NCBI RefSeq assembly: GCF_023015695.1
Contig: NZ_JALKAS010000001.1
Span: 1,364,001 to 1,428,000 of the forward strand
Length of the DNA stretch: 64,000 nucleotides
Source of the DNA: Jannaschia sp. S6380
GTDB taxonomy: Bacteria > Pseudomonadota > Alphaproteobacteria > Rhodobacterales > Rhodobacteraceae
Direction of reading: 5' to 3'
Shown here: positions 1-8,455 of the stretch, piece after piece
Position numbering within the stretch: the stretch's first letter is position 1
Layout of the letters: the number at the start of each line of letters is the position of its first letter
The notes under the pieces: generated by a model
Databases searched by the model: none
Seen by the model: the letters and a program-made list of their open reading frames with translations, nothing else
What the model was told of the DNA's origin: nothing
Translations under genes and position numbers: made by a program

Positions 1-1746
1 AACCGTCAGATCCGCGCCGCGCGTCCGGACGCGGAACCCTTGGGTGATCTTGCCGACCTTCAGGACGAGCGACTGCCCGCCGACCGAGACACGGGCAAGC
101 TGATCGCCTGGCGTCCAGTCCGATTCTACCCGCAGGACCTCGTCCCCGATGGTCACGTCCGCGCCATGGCGGTCTGCGGCGATCGTGGTGTCGAACCGCG
201 CGCCGCCCAGGGTCACGACCCAGTCGGAGCCCACCTTGCGCTCGTGATTGTCCATCCGGCCCGACACGCGCGTGCGCCGTATCTCGGCCACGCGGTGCAT
301 CGCGGCGCAGGCGGCAGCGATGCGCTTCAGATGATCCCCGGGAAGGTCGACGCCGTTGAAACCCTCGGGGAACTCCTCGGCGATGAAGGCGGTCGTCATC
401 TCGCCCGCGATGAACTTCGGATGGTCCATGACCGCCGACAGGAACGGCAGGTTGTGGCCGATTCCTTCGATCTCGAACGCGTCCAGCGCGTCGCGCATCG
501 TATCGATCGCCGTTGCCCGATCCGGACCCCAGGTGCAGAGCTTGGCGATCATCGGGTCGTAGAACATGCTGATCTCGCCCCCTTCGAATACGCCGGTATC
601 GTTGCGGATGACGGGGGCGCCCCGCGTCTCCGCAGGCTGTTCGGCATCGGGCGCAGTCTCGACCGGCGGGCGATAGCGGGTCAGGCGGCCGATGGAGGGC
701 AGGAACCCGCGATACGGATCCTCGGCATAAAGACGGCTCTCTATGGCCCAGCCGTTCAGCGCGATGTCGTCCTGTTTCAGCGACAGCCGCTCGCCATTCG
801 CGACGCGGATCATCTGCTCCACGAGATCGATGCCCGTGATGAGTTCAGTCACCGGGTGCTCGACCTGCAGGCGCGTATTCATCTCCAGAAAATAGAAGTT
901 CCGGTCGCCATCGACGATGAACTCGACCGTGCCGGCGCTGGCGTAGCCGACGGCATGGGCCAGGGCCAGCGATTGCTCGCCCATGGCGCGGCGCGTCTCC
1001 GGGTCGAGGAAGGGAGACGGTGCCTCCTCGACCACCTTCTGGTTGCGGCGCTGGATCGAGCATTCGCGCTCCCCCAGATAGACGCCTTTGCCATGGCTGT
1101 CGCAGAGGACCTGGATCTCGATATGCCGGGGCTGGGTGACGAACTTCTCGATGAACATGCGGTCGTCGCCGAAGCTGGCGCGCGCCTCGTTCTTGGACGC
1201 CTCGAACCCCTCGCGGACCTCGTCCTCGGACCAGGCGATGCGCATGCCCTTGCCCCCGCCGCCGGCGCTGGCCTTCATCATAACCGGATAGCCGATCTCG
1301 CCCGCGATCTTCACCGCCTCGTCGCCATCCGCGATCAGACCCATGTGGCCGGGCACGGTGCTGACGCCGGCCTCGGCCGCGATCTTCTTCGACGTGATCT
1401 TGTCGCCCATCGCCTCGATCGCACCCTTGGGCGGGCCGATGAAGGCGATGCCCTCGGCCTCCAGCGCCTCGGCGAATTTCGGGTTCTCGGACAGGAAGCC
1501 ATAGCCGGGGTGGACGGCCTGCGCGCCCGTCTGACGGATCGCATCCATGATCTTGTCGATCACGATGTAGGACTGGTTCGCCGGGGGCGGGCCGATATGG
1601 ACCGCCTCGTCGGCCATGGCGACATGCAGGGCGCCCCGATCCGCGTCCGAAAAGACGGCTACCGTCTGAATGCCCATCCGACGGGCCGTCTTGATGACCC
1701 GGCAGGCGATCTCGCCCCGGTTCGCGATCAGGATCTTGTCGAACAT
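1..1746 (-). CDS. pccA: Propionyl-CoA carboxylase alpha subunit (biotin carboxylase), partial
   Basis: Biotin carboxylase subunit that, with PccB, carboxylates propionyl-CoA to methylmalonyl-CoA in the cytoplasm. The minus frame opens with MFDKILIANRGEIACRV, the standard N-terminus, at an ATG in 1744-1746, and stays open for 582 codons to the window edge. Visible are the glycine-rich ATP-grasp loop KASAGGGGKGM (about 1235-1275), the GERECSIQRRNQK segment (about 1040-1090) and EMNTRLQVEHPVTE (about 840-880). The C-terminal biotinyl lysine domain lies beyond base 1. Biotin carboxylases of acetyl-CoA and methylcrotonyl-CoA carboxylases share the N-terminal half; pccB nearby on the same strand decides the name. 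Confidence 0.9.
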   Translation of the reverse strand, partial: MFDKILIANRGEIACRVIKTARRMGIQTVAVFSDADRGALHVAMADEAVHIGPPPANQSYIVIDKIMDAIRQTGAQAVHPGYGFLSENPKFAEALEAEGIAFIGPPKGAIEAMGDKITSKKIAAEAGVSTVPGHMGLIADGDEAVKIAGEIGYPVMMKASAGGGGKGMRIAWSEDEVREGFEASKNEARASFGDDRMFIEKFVTQPRHIEIQVLCDSHGKGVYLGERECSIQRRNQKVVEEAPSPFLDPETRRAMGEQSLALAHAVGYASAGTVEFIVDGDRNFYFLEMNTRLQVEHPVTELITGIDLVEQMIRVANGERLSLKQDDIALNGWAIESRLYAEDPYRGFLPSIGRLTRYRPPVETAPDAEQPAETRGAPVIRNDTGVFEGGEISMFYDPMIAKLCTWGPDRATAIDTMRDALDAFEIEGIGHNLPFLSAVMDHPKFIAGEMTTAFIAEEFPEGFNGVDLPGDHLKRIAAACAAMHRVAEIRRTRVSGRMDNHERKVGSDWVVTLGGARFDTTIAADRHGADVTIGDEVLRVESDWTPGDQLARVSVGGQSLVLKVGKITQGFRVRTRGADLTV

Positions 1747-1805
1747 CGTCCCCCCTCCGGTCTTGCGCCGGGTCCATAGACCCCTTTCGGCCATGCGCCG
1801 AAAGG

Positions 1806-1846
1806 ACAAAAGAAAGGGCCGCCCGGTCGCAAGACCGGACAGCCCG
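1806..1846 (-). terminator. Rho-independent terminator after the small lipoprotein gene
   Basis: Read on the minus strand, the arms CCGGTC and GACCGG (1823-1838) close on a four-base loop, are extended by a GGGC/GCCC pair, and are followed by a T-rich run (CCCTTTCTTTTG). It sits 36 bases after the stop of the lipoprotein gene at 1882 and before the pccA start, so it probably separates the two transcripts. Confidence 0.7.
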
Positions 1847-1881
1847 ATTGATCCGAAGGATGCGCCCTCGGGCGCGCCCGA

Positions 1882-2076
1882 TCAGAAGTCGTTGGCGAGT
1901 GCCCCGCCGGCCGCGCCGATGGCACCGCCCGCGACGCAGTTGCCGTCTTCGATGATCTCGCCCACGGCGCAGCCGACCGCGCCGCCCACGGCGGCCCGCT
2001 CGAAATCGCTGCCCTGCTGGCAGGCGGACAGGCCGAGAACGAGGGCCAGGGCGGGAATGATGAACTTGCGGTGCAT
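1882..2076 (-). CDS. Small glycine-rich lipoprotein
   Basis: 64-residue predicted lipoprotein of unknown role. A lipoprotein signal peptide (MHRKFIIPALALVLGLSAC) ends in a lipobox with Cys-19 as the lipidated residue, so the product should be anchored in a membrane. The mature part is short and small-residue-rich, with a glycine-zipper-like pattern (GGAVGCAVG, GGAIGAAGGALANDF) interrupted by a short acidic segment. AAGGAGAG precedes the ATG. It resembles the next gene (2155-2361) in length and pattern, suggesting a tandem duplication. Such small Gly-zipper lipoproteins sit between pccB and pccA in related genomes; function unknown. Confidence 0.75.
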   Translation of the reverse strand: MHRKFIIPALALVLGLSACQQGSDFERAAVGGAVGCAVGEIIEDGNCVAGGAIGAAGGALANDF

Positions 2077-2154
2077 GATGTCTCTCCTTTTTCGGTATGA
2101 GGTGAAAACGTCAGCGCGCGGAGGACGGTTCCAACGTCGCGATCCGCATCGGCG

Positions 2155-2361
2155 TCATCGTGCCCAGCCGGACACGTCGTCGGCCAGCGCGCCGGCCGCG
2201 GCGCCGACGAGCGCGCCGCCGGCCACATTGCCGTCGAGGGCCTTTGCGCCCAGCGCACCGACGACCGCGCCGCCCGCGGCACGCTCCACATCGGTGCCCA
2301 CGCAGGCGGAAAGGGCCAGAACGGCGAGGACGCCGCTGACCCGAAGGTGTTTGATGGACAT
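2155..2361 (-). CDS. Small glycine-rich lipoprotein, paralogue of the neighbouring gene
   Basis: 68-residue predicted lipoprotein. I place the start at the ATG in 2359-2361 (MSIKHLRVSGVLAVLALSAC) because it gives an intact lipoprotein signal with Cys-20 in the lipobox and has CAGGAGCAG upstream; a longer frame exists but lacks a signal peptide. The mature part (VGTDVERAAGGAVVGALGAK, then GGALVGAAAGALADD) aligns by eye with the gene at 1882-2076, sharing the ERAA-GGAV and GGA-GAA-GALA-D blocks. Glycine-zipper segments often associate with membranes, but no function is known. Confidence 0.75.
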   Translation of the reverse strand: MSIKHLRVSGVLAVLALSACVGTDVERAAGGAVVGALGAKALDGNVAGGALVGAAAGALADDVSGWAR

Positions 2362-2443
2362 GGAACTGCTCCTGCTACTTCTTTTGTTTTTCGCCTCAAC
2401 TTGCCGCGCCGCCCCCGGACCTGGCCGCACGGTGCGATTCCGC

Positions 2444-2494
2444 GCAAAAAGGGTCCGGACGATGGGGCGGCATCTCGGCCAACCCATCGTCCGG
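2444..2494 (-). terminator. Strong rho-independent terminator
   Basis: A perfect 12-base inverted repeat (CCGGACGATGGG at 2455-2466 and its complement at 2483-2494) with a 16-base loop is followed on the minus strand by CCTTTTTG. It lies 170 bases after the hypothetical gene ending at 2666 and upstream of the 2155-2361 lipoprotein. The rest of the 303-base gap 2362-2665 shows no gene that I can support. Confidence 0.75.
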
Positions 2495-2665
2495 GAGGGG
2501 AAGGGGTACGGTTCCACTCGTGACGGAAAGCCCCGAACCCCGAAGGGGACACGGACACCCGGCACGAGATCACGCTGCCCGGTGCCGGGCGTCGCGGATA
2601 GATTGTTTCGTTCCCGACAGGGTCGTCGGCGGCCGATGGCTCAAGGGGCATGCAAATCGGCAACT

Positions 2666-3067
2666 TCATGCCCATGTGTCGTCCCCGTCGTCGTCCGGAA
2701 CGTCATCGGACGCGAAGATCTCGGGAAAGGATGCCTGCGCCCGGTCGATATCGACCCGCAGCAATGCGTCGTAGTCCCGGGCGTCGAACGGATCGTCCTC
2801 CGCGATCACCTCGCGTCCGAACAGCCACGAGAGACGGCCCGCATCGAGGTTTCCGCGTTCGAACGGTGCATCCCCGAAATGTTCGATCAGCGCGGCGAGG
2901 AAGGCCCTGTCCGCGGCACGGTCGGTCGCGCGCCGGTCGCGATAACGTTCGCGCCTGGTAATCGGGGTCACGCCCTTGGGGTTGGCGCGGCGGATGGTGA
3001 ATTGGAAATCAGTTCCGGCGAGCCGGCCCGGAAAACCCCGATGCTTCAGCATGTCGACCATCCACAT
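2666..3067 (-). CDS. Hypothetical protein, acidic C-terminus
   Basis: Up to 133 residues; I recognise no family. The N-terminal half is basic (RRANPKGVTPITRRERYRDRRATDR), the second half acidic and ending DDVPDDDGDDTWA, with no signal peptide or membrane segment, so a soluble cytoplasmic protein is likely. Three in-frame ATGs (3067, 3061, 3052) compete and none has a convincing ribosome site; the longest is given. Codon use is typical of the window and the gene is followed by a strong terminator, which supports it being real. Confidence 0.55.
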   Translation of the reverse strand: MWMVDMLKHRGFPGRLAGTDFQFTIRRANPKGVTPITRRERYRDRRATDRAADRAFLAALIEHFGDAPFERGNLDAGRLSWLFGREVIAEDDPFDARDYDALLRVDIDRAQASFPEIFASDDVPDDDGDDTWA

Positions 3068-3121
3068 ACGGGACGGACGGCCGACGGCGGGACGGAGGAT
3101 GCCCCCCGTCCCGCGCGCAGG

Positions 3122-3259
3122 TCAGTACTTGGTCGTGACCGGCTCAACCACGACGGGCGCGGGGTCGACGATGACGACTTCTTCCGGCTCGGAATTCCCG
3201 CAGGCCGACAGCGCTGCGAGCGCGGCGAGGCCGACGACGATTTTGGTAATGCTCGACAT
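3122..3259 (-). CDS. 45-residue lipoprotein
   Basis: A short gene: ATG at 3257-3259 and TGA at 3122-3124. The protein begins MSSITKIVVGLAALAALSAC, a clean lipoprotein signal with Cys-20, followed by an acidic then valine/proline-rich tail (GNSEPEEVVIVDPAPVVVEP) ending TTKY. TTCAGGAGATCTGG supplies a strong ribosome site (AGGAG) before the ATG. It is the third small lipoprotein gene between pccB and pccA. Function unknown. Confidence 0.7.
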   Translation of the reverse strand: MSSITKIVVGLAALAALSACGNSEPEEVVIVDPAPVVVEPVTTKY

Positions 3260-3503
3260 CCAGATCTCCTGAAATGGACGGACGGCACACGAGGTAGCCC
3301 CCCCGCGCCGCCCATGGGTTCGACCGCGTTCCTGCGGCCCGACGCGACGCTAGCAGACGCATGTCGCACGGGAAACGTCCTCGTGAGAAATGCCGCGTTT
3401 GCCTGTGGTATAAGTGCCAAAACCGCGTCAATCGGCGCAGGAGGCGCGATTGTCGACCCATCGCGAACAATCACCCGCGCGGGGCAGCGGGCCACGTCCT
3501 GGA

Positions 3504-3995
3504 TCAAAAGTCGATGGGCCGGCATTCGCCCTCCTCGATCGCGTAAAGGCCGAAATACTGCGTCGCCTCGGGGTCGGTCGTGCCACGCGGCACCGGCCGG
3601 TCCATCAGCGTGACCACCAGCTTGTCGGAGCGCGCCGCCGGCAGCGCGGCAATCGGCAAGCCGTGCGTCCGGCAGAGCCAGTCCAGATCGGCCAGGGCCG
3701 CGTCCGGATCGACGGTGCCGCCGTCGCGCGCGATCTGCGGGGCGATGAACCGCAGCACGGCCTGCGCACCGCCGTCGCCGACGCGTTCCCACACCACCTC
3801 CCAAAGCACGATGGGTTGGCCGGAGGGCAGACCGTCGGCGCGGGCCGCACCGCCGATTGGCAGCGCCAGAAGCCCGGCCAGCAGCGCCGCGCCTAGCTGT
3901 CGCGCAAGGCCGCGATCAGTTCGTCCTTGGTCATGTCCGATCGGCCGTCGATGTCGATCTCTTTCGCCCGGTCGTAGAGTTCGTCGCGCGTCCAT
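3504..3995 (-). CDS. DUF6497 family exported protein, start uncertain
   Basis: The C-terminal 125 residues fit DUF6497, a small exported family common in Rhodobacterales: a hydrophobic signal (GAALLAGLLALP, predicted cleavage after ARA), then LPSGQPIVLWEVVWE, RDGGTVDPDAALADL, and the VVTLMDRPVPRGTTDPEATQYF block. No ATG, GTG or TTG lies in frame between the signal peptide and an ATG at 3993-3995, about 100 bases inside the upstream Rho-N gene. Either the protein has an unusually long basic N-terminal region, or translation starts at a CTG near 3887, coupled to the stop of the upstream gene. The coordinates give the ATG choice. Function unknown. Confidence 0.65.
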   Translation of the reverse strand: MDARRTLRPGERDRHRRPIGHDQGRTDRGLARQLGAALLAGLLALPIGGAARADGLPSGQPIVLWEVVWERVGDGGAQAVLRFIAPQIARDGGTVDPDAALADLDWLCRTHGLPIAALPAARSDKLVVTLMDRPVPRGTTDPEATQYFGLYAIEEGECRPIDF

Positions 3996-4156
3996 TCCTC
4001 GTAGGGTGGCGACGTGCCGCCCTTCTTCGATGGCGACATCTCGTCGTTCGCCCGTGCGTTGGCGATACGCGCCGCCTTCTGCTTCGACGCGCCGTCCTTG
4101 CGCAGCGCCTCGTAGGTCTCGTCGTCCTTGACCTGCGGTCCATGATCCTTGGTCAT
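3893..4156 (-). CDS. Rho-N / DUF7218-like small protein
   Basis: 87-residue basic soluble protein. The N-terminal part (KDDETYEALRKDGASKQKAARIANA) matches the DUF7218 pattern, and the C-terminal YEEWTRDELYDRAKEIDIDGRSDMTKDELIAALRDS is a Rho-N/SAP-like helix-extended fold of the kind found at the N-terminus of Rho, which suggests nucleic-acid binding. GGAGGACCC precedes the ATG. It lies 69 bases after pccB on the same strand; that gap holds a 7-base-stem hairpin (4175-4191). It overlaps the DUF6497 frame downstream. Confidence 0.75.
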   Translation of the reverse strand: MTKDHGPQVKDDETYEALRKDGASKQKAARIANARANDEMSPSKKGGTSPPYEEWTRDELYDRAKEIDIDGRSDMTKDELIAALRDS

Positions 4157-4225
4157 CGGGTCCTCCTGCGATGCCGGTTTCCCTGAAACCGAACCGCCGG
4201 CCCGCCGATGCCGTTCCCCGCCCCG

Positions 4226-5758
4226 TCACAGCGGGATGGTGTCGTGCTTGCGCCACGGCCGGTCCTGTCGCTTGTTGCGCAGCGAAGCGAAGGCGCGGGC
4301 AATCCGCTTGCGGGAGTTCCGCGGCATGATCACCTCGTCGATGAAGCCCTTCTCGGCGGCGACGAAGGGGTTGGCGAAGCGGTCCTCGTAATCCTTGGTG
4401 CGCGCGGCGATCTTGTCGGCATCGCCCAGCTCCGTCCGGTAGAGAATCTCGACCGCGCCCTTGGCGCCCATCACCGCGATCTCGGCGGTGGGCCAGGCAT
4501 AGTTGAAATCGCCCTTCAGATGCTTCGACGCCATGACGTCATAGGCGCCGCCATAGGCCTTGCGGGTGATGAGCGTGACCTTCGGCACCGTCGCCTCGCC
4601 ATAGGCGAACAGCAGCTTGGCGCCATGCTTGATGACGCCGCCATACTCCTGCGCGGTGCCGGGCAGGAAGCCCGGCACGTCCACCAGCGTCAGGAGCGGA
4701 ATGCCGAACGCATCGCAGAAACGAACGAACTTCGCGGCCTTGCGCGAGGAGTCGATGTCGAGGCACCCGGCCAGCACCATCGGCTGGTTCGCCACGACGC
4801 CCACGGTGCGCCCCTCGATCCGAATGAAACCGGTCAGGATGTTCTTGGCGAAATCGGGTTGAAGCTCGAAGAAATCGCTCTCGTCGGCCAGCTTGGCGAC
4901 CAGTTCGGCCATGTCGTAGGGCGTATTGGGATTGTCCGGAATCAGGGTGTCCAGGCTCTCCTCGATCCGGGCGGGGTCATCGAAGAAGGGACGGACCGGC
5001 GGGATCTCGCGGTTGGAAAGCGGCAGGAAGTCGATCAGGCGCCGCGTCTCGGCCAGCGTCTCCACGTCGTTCTCGAAGGCCAGGTCGGCCACGCCCGACT
5101 TGCGCGTGTGCGTCGTGGCGCCGCCCAGTTCCTCGGCGGTGACGACCTCGTTCGTGACCGTCTTCACCACGTCCGGGCCGGTCACGAACATGTAGCTGGA
5201 ATCGCGCACCATGAAGATGAAATCCGTCATCGCGGGCGAATAGACGGCCCCGCCCGCGCAAGGGCCCATGATGACGCTGATCTGCGGGATTACGCCCGAC
5301 GCATCGATGTTGCGCTGGAACACCTCGGCATAACCGGCCAGCGATGCGACCCCCTCCTGAATGCGCGCGCCGCCCGAGTCGTTCAGCCCGATGACCGGGG
5401 CGCCGTTCTGAAGCGCCATGTCCTGGATCTTGCAGATTTTCTGGGCATGCGTTTCCGACAGCGATCCGCCGAAGACGGTGAAATCCTGGCTGAACACATA
5501 GACCAGGCGCCCGTTCACCGTGCCCCAGCCGGTCACCACACCGTCGCCCGCCGGACGGTCCTCCTGCATGCCGAAATCCGTGGCGCGATGGGCCACGAAC
5601 ATGTCGAACTCCTCGAAGCTGTCGGGATCGAGCAGCAGTTCGATCCGCTCGCGCGCCGTCAGCTTGCCCTTCGCGTGCTGGGCGGCGACGCGACGTTCGC
5701 CCCCGCCGGCGCGGGCCTGCGCCCGGCGCGTTTCCAGTTCGGCGAGTATGTCCCTCAT
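4226..5758 (-). CDS. pccB: Propionyl-CoA carboxylase beta subunit
   Basis: Carboxyltransferase subunit (510 residues, full length for PccB) that transfers CO2 from carboxybiotin on PccA to propionyl-CoA, feeding the methylmalonyl-CoA pathway. The start is the ATG at 5756-5758 ([20 protein letters not shown]) with GGGAGCCGTG upstream; the frame stays open far beyond but without homology. Hallmarks are [15 protein letters not shown], the acyl-CoA oxyanion segments [14 protein letters not shown] and [13 protein letters not shown], and [28 protein letters not shown] with [13 protein letters not shown] in the second crotonase-like domain. It runs in the same direction as pccA, about 2.5 kb upstream. 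Confidence 0.95.
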   Translation of the reverse strand: MRDILAELETRRAQARAGGGERRVAAQHAKGKLTARERIELLLDPDSFEEFDMFVAHRATDFGMQEDRPAGDGVVTGWGTVNGRLVYVFSQDFTVFGGSLSETHAQKICKIQDMALQNGAPVIGLNDSGGARIQEGVASLAGYAEVFQRNIDASGVIPQISVIMGPCAGGAVYSPAMTDFIFMVRDSSYMFVTGPDVVKTVTNEVVTAEELGGATTHTRKSGVADLAFENDVETLAETRRLIDFLPLSNREIPPVRPFFDDPARIEESLDTLIPDNPNTPYDMAELVAKLADESDFFELQPDFAKNILTGFIRIEGRTVGVVANQPMVLAGCLDIDSSRKAAKFVRFCDAFGIPLLTLVDVPGFLPGTAQEYGGVIKHGAKLLFAYGEATVPKVTLITRKAYGGAYDVMASKHLKGDFNYAWPTAEIAVMGAKGAVEILYRTELGDADKIAARTKDYEDRFANPFVAAEKGFIDEVIMPRNSRKRIARAFASLRNKRQDRPWRKHDTIPL

Positions 5759-5875
5759 CACGGCTCCCTTCCGATGTCGCCCTTGGCTTAGACGCTGCGG
5801 CGGGGTGCGGGAAGAGTGATGTGACGGTTTCGCGACAGGTTTCCACCCGTGCGCGACCTGCGCCCCGCAGCCCGA

Positions 5876-5893
5876 CGCACAGGCGCCTGTGCG
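5876..5893. promoter_or_regulatory. Perfect 18-base palindrome, candidate operator
   Basis: CGCACAGGCGCCTGTGCG is perfectly self-complementary and lies between the divergent pccB (start 5758) and MFS (start 5939) genes, 46 bases before the latter. It could bind a dimeric repressor of either gene. It is not the TTTGCAAA motif known for the propionate regulator PccR. A T-run (GGGGTTTTAC) follows about 10 bases downstream on the plus strand, so an RNA hairpin role is also possible. Confidence 0.4.
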
Positions 5894-5938
5894 CGGCGGG
5901 GGTTTTACAGGCCGCCCCAAAAGGCGTAGCGGCGAGCC

Positions 5939-7159
5939 ATGGCCGCCTATTCCGACACCGGCGGCGGGTCGCGCCGCGTGCGCACCCCGCCGCATATCCT
6001 GACGCTTGTGGCGCTGGTGGGCGTGTCGACGCTTTCGATGAACGTGTTCTTGCCGTCGCTGCCGGCCATGGCCGAATGGTTCGCCGCCGATTACGGGCTG
6101 ATCCAGCTGTCGGTCGGCCTGTATCTCGGGGTGAACGCGGTCCTGCAGCTTTTCGTGGGCCCGATCTCCGACCGCTACGGCCGGCGCCCCGTCATCCTGA
6201 CCGGTATCGTCCTGTTCATGCTGGCGACGCTCGGGTGCCTCTGGGCCCCCACGGTCGAGCTTTTCTTGGCGTTCCGCATGGCCCAGGCGGCCATCGTGGT
6301 CGCCATGGTTCTGAGCCGGGCGGTCGTGCGCGACCTCTATCCGCAGGACAAGGCCGCCTCGATGCTGGGCTACGTCACGATGGGGATGTCGGTGGTGCCG
6401 ATGGTCGGCCCGGCCCTGGGCGGCGTGCTGCAGGCCGAGTTTGGGTGGCAGTCGAATTTCTGGCTGCTCCTGCTTTCGGGCATGGGTCTGTGGTTGCTGA
6501 CATGGCGGGACCTGGGCGAGACGGCCCCACGCAGCGGTGGCAGCTTTCGCGATCAGGTGCGGCAATATCCCGAACTGCTGACGTCGCGGCGGTTCTGGGG
6601 CTATTGCGCGGCTTCGGCCTTCGCGTCGGGCGCGTTCTTCGCCTATCTCGGCGGCGCGCCCTTCGTCGGCGCCGTTGTCTTCGGGATGGATCCGGCGACG
6701 CTGGGCCTGTTCTTCGGGGCGCCGGCCGTCGGATACATGATCGGCAACGGCATTTCGGGCCGTTACTCGGCGCAGGTCGGCATCGACCGGATGATCCTGA
6801 TCGGGGCAATCGGGCAGGCCGTGGGGCTGGGCGCGCTCGCGGTACTGATGGCGGCCGGGTTCCAGTCGCAGTGGGTCTTCTTCGGCTTCATGACGTTCCT
6901 GGGCCTGGGCAACGGTCTGGTGATCCCCAACGCGACGGCCGGCATGCTGTCGGTGCGCCCGCATCTGGCGGGCACGGCCAGCGGCCTTGGCGGCGCGATG
7001 ATGATCGGCGGCGGCGCGGCGCTGTCGGCGCTGGCCGGGTGGTTGCTGGAAGGGGGTCAGGACGCGATGCCGCTGGTCCTGCTGATGCTGGCCTCGGGCA
7101 CCGTGGCGGTGATCTCGACCGTCATGACGATCCGCCGAAACCGACAGATCGCATCCTGA
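5939..7159 (+). CDS. MFS transporter, Bcr/CflA drug-efflux type
   Basis: 406-residue inner-membrane transporter with about 12 hydrophobic segments. Hallmarks are the first helix [14 protein letters not shown], the MFS motif [15 protein letters not shown] between helices 2 and 3, and [36 protein letters not shown] in helices 4-5, typical of the proton-driven Bcr/CflA multidrug and sulfonamide/bicyclomycin efflux family. Substrate cannot be told from sequence. It is transcribed away from pccB, and the divergent intergenic region carries an 18-base palindrome. Confidence 0.85.
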   Translation: MAAYSDTGGGSRRVRTPPHILTLVALVGVSTLSMNVFLPSLPAMAEWFAADYGLIQLSVGLYLGVNAVLQLFVGPISDRYGRRPVILTGIVLFMLATLGCLWAPTVELFLAFRMAQAAIVVAMVLSRAVVRDLYPQDKAASMLGYVTMGMSVVPMVGPALGGVLQAEFGWQSNFWLLLLSGMGLWLLTWRDLGETAPRSGGSFRDQVRQYPELLTSRRFWGYCAASAFASGAFFAYLGGAPFVGAVVFGMDPATLGLFFGAPAVGYMIGNGISGRYSAQVGIDRMILIGAIGQAVGLGALAVLMAAGFQSQWVFFGFMTFLGLGNGLVIPNATAGMLSVRPHLAGTASGLGGAMMIGGGAALSALAGWLLEGGQDAMPLVLLMLASGTVAVISTVMTIRRNRQIAS

Positions 7160-7238
7160 ACGCGCGCCGGCACCTTGTGGCGACAGCCCCCGATCTGCCA
7201 AGGTCCACGGACCGATCCACACCGCCGGAGCGTATCGC

Positions 7239-7706
7239 ATGGAACTGACGGGAACCCGCATCATCGCCGCCCCGAGGGACGTCGTCTGGACCCGGCTGAA
7301 CGATGCCGACACGCTGCGCGCCTGCATCCCCGGATGCGAGGAGCTGACCGGCAATGCCGAGGACGGGTTCGAGGCCGTCGTCAAGCAGAAGGTCGGCCCG
7401 GTGAAGGCGACGTTCCGCGGCGCCGTGACGGTGTCGGACGCCAATCCGCCGGAAAGCTATCGCATCGCGGGCGAGGGCAAGGGCGGGGTCGCGGGTTTCG
7501 CCAAGGGCGCCGCGGACGTGCGCCTGGCCGAGGTGCCCGAGGGGACGGAACTGACCTATGTCGTCGACGCCAAGGTCGGCGGCAAGATCGCTCAGCTCGG
7601 CTCGCGCCTGATCGACAGCTTCTCGGCCAAGATGGCGGACAGCTTCTTCGAGACCTTCAAGGCCGAGGTCGAGGGCCGGGACGGGGCGCAAGACCCGGTG
7701 ACATGA
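7239..7706 (+). CDS. CoxG-like SRPBCC family protein
   Basis: 155 residues matching the carbon-monoxide-dehydrogenase subunit G (CoxG) branch of the START/SRPBCC fold: [36 protein letters not shown] at the N-terminus, [33 protein letters not shown], and a C-terminal amphipathic region ([20 protein letters not shown]). In carboxydotrophs CoxG helps anchor CO dehydrogenase to the membrane, but there are no cox structural genes here, so this is a stand-alone member whose ligand is unknown. It follows the MFS gene by 79 bases and may be cotranscribed. Confidence 0.85.
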   Translation: MELTGTRIIAAPRDVVWTRLNDADTLRACIPGCEELTGNAEDGFEAVVKQKVGPVKATFRGAVTVSDANPPESYRIAGEGKGGVAGFAKGAADVRLAEVPEGTELTYVVDAKVGGKIAQLGSRLIDSFSAKMADSFFETFKAEVEGRDGAQDPVT

Positions 7707-7733
7707 ACATCACCTCGTAACATACCGTTTCGG

Positions 7734-8393
7734 CTAGCTTCCTGCCCTGCGCCAACCGGCGTTTCGGGCCTCCGTCTCAGTGCAGAACCAGCGCTCGCCG
7801 CGGGTGGTATCGATCCGCGTCGGCCCGTAGGCGCGGCTTCCCGGCAGATGGTAGAGGCGGCCGTTGTCGCTGATGTTTCCCTTGATCCGGCAGGTGCCGT
7901 CGGCCGGAGCGTTGGCCCGCGCCCGCGCGGCGCGACGTTCGGCCCGCCACGCGGCAGGATCGAGCATGTCATAGGCCCAGAGACCGCGCGCCAGCAGCGC
8001 CGCCTCCTTCTGTTCGGCAAAGTAGCGGGGGTCTTCGCGATAGACCCGGGCCAGGCCCAGACGCACGAGTTCGGCGTTCATGTCCCGCCCGTCGACCCGG
8101 CAGATCGCGAGCAGGCGGCCATAGCGGTCACGGTCATGCACGGTGCAGCGCGCGATGCGCCCCTGATAGAGCCGCCGTGCCCCGAGGGTCGCCATACGGC
8201 CGCAGGGCAGCACCGCCCCCGCCGCATCGGTACAGGTCTGCCCGTCCTCGGCCGCGTCGATGCCCAGCAGGCGGACATTGGCGGCGGCACCGATGTCAAT
8301 CGTGTCGGCGTCGATGACCCGGATCGGGCCGGACAGGGTGTCCGCCCCGACCGGCAGGGCGAGGAGAATGAGGCAGAGAAGAAGACGGAACAT
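7734..8393 (-). CDS. Secreted thermonuclease-family (SNase-like) protein
   Basis: 219 residues. A signal peptide (MFRLLLCLILLALPVGADT, cleavage near residue 17) leads into a staphylococcal-nuclease OB-fold: GPIRVIDADTIDIGAAANVRLLGIDAAEDGQTC with the metal-binding Asp residues, CTVHDRDRYGRLLAICRVDGRDMNAELVRLGLARVY with the catalytic Arg region, and a C-terminal Cys-containing extension (GTCRIKGNIS, GERWFCTETEARNAGW) common in alphaproteobacterial members. Probably an exported nuclease. A CtrA-type box lies 44-58 bases upstream of the start. It converges with the CoxG-like gene. Confidence 0.85.
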   Translation of the reverse strand: MFRLLLCLILLALPVGADTLSGPIRVIDADTIDIGAAANVRLLGIDAAEDGQTCTDAAGAVLPCGRMATLGARRLYQGRIARCTVHDRDRYGRLLAICRVDGRDMNAELVRLGLARVYREDPRYFAEQKEAALLARGLWAYDMLDPAAWRAERRAARARANAPADGTCRIKGNISDNGRLYHLPGSRAYGPTRIDTTRGERWFCTETEARNAGWRRAGS

Positions 8394-8436
8394 CCGGCAT
8401 GGATCGCCCGCGAATCAGACACCATCAAGGCAAATG

Positions 8437-8451
8437 TTAAGAAATAGTTAA
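8437..8451 (-). promoter_or_regulatory. Full CtrA-type binding site upstream of the nuclease gene
   Basis: On the minus strand the sequence reads TTAACTATTTCTTAAC, matching the CtrA consensus TTAA-N7-TTAAC exactly in an otherwise GC-rich setting where TTAA is rare. It is 44-58 bases before the nuclease ATG, in the right range for a site overlapping the -35 region, and lies just after the stop of the EamA gene. CtrA dependence is inferred. Confidence 0.55.
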
Positions 8452-8455
8452 GGGA

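Noticed and set aside
4175..4191. Hairpin between pccB and the Rho-N gene as a terminator
   Set aside because: Seven-base stem but no U-run in either direction.
5759..5938. PccR-type TTTGCAAA site upstream of pccB
   Set aside because: The motif is absent; the palindrome there has a different sequence.
4226..7444. Long minus-strand open frame extending pccB to over 1,000 codons
   Set aside because: Only the part from 5758 downward is homologous; the extension is antisense to the MFS gene and rich in low-complexity Arg/His, a GC-rich artefact.
7239..7706. CO-dehydrogenase operon member
   Set aside because: No coxMSL genes adjacent; CoxG-like proteins occur widely alone.
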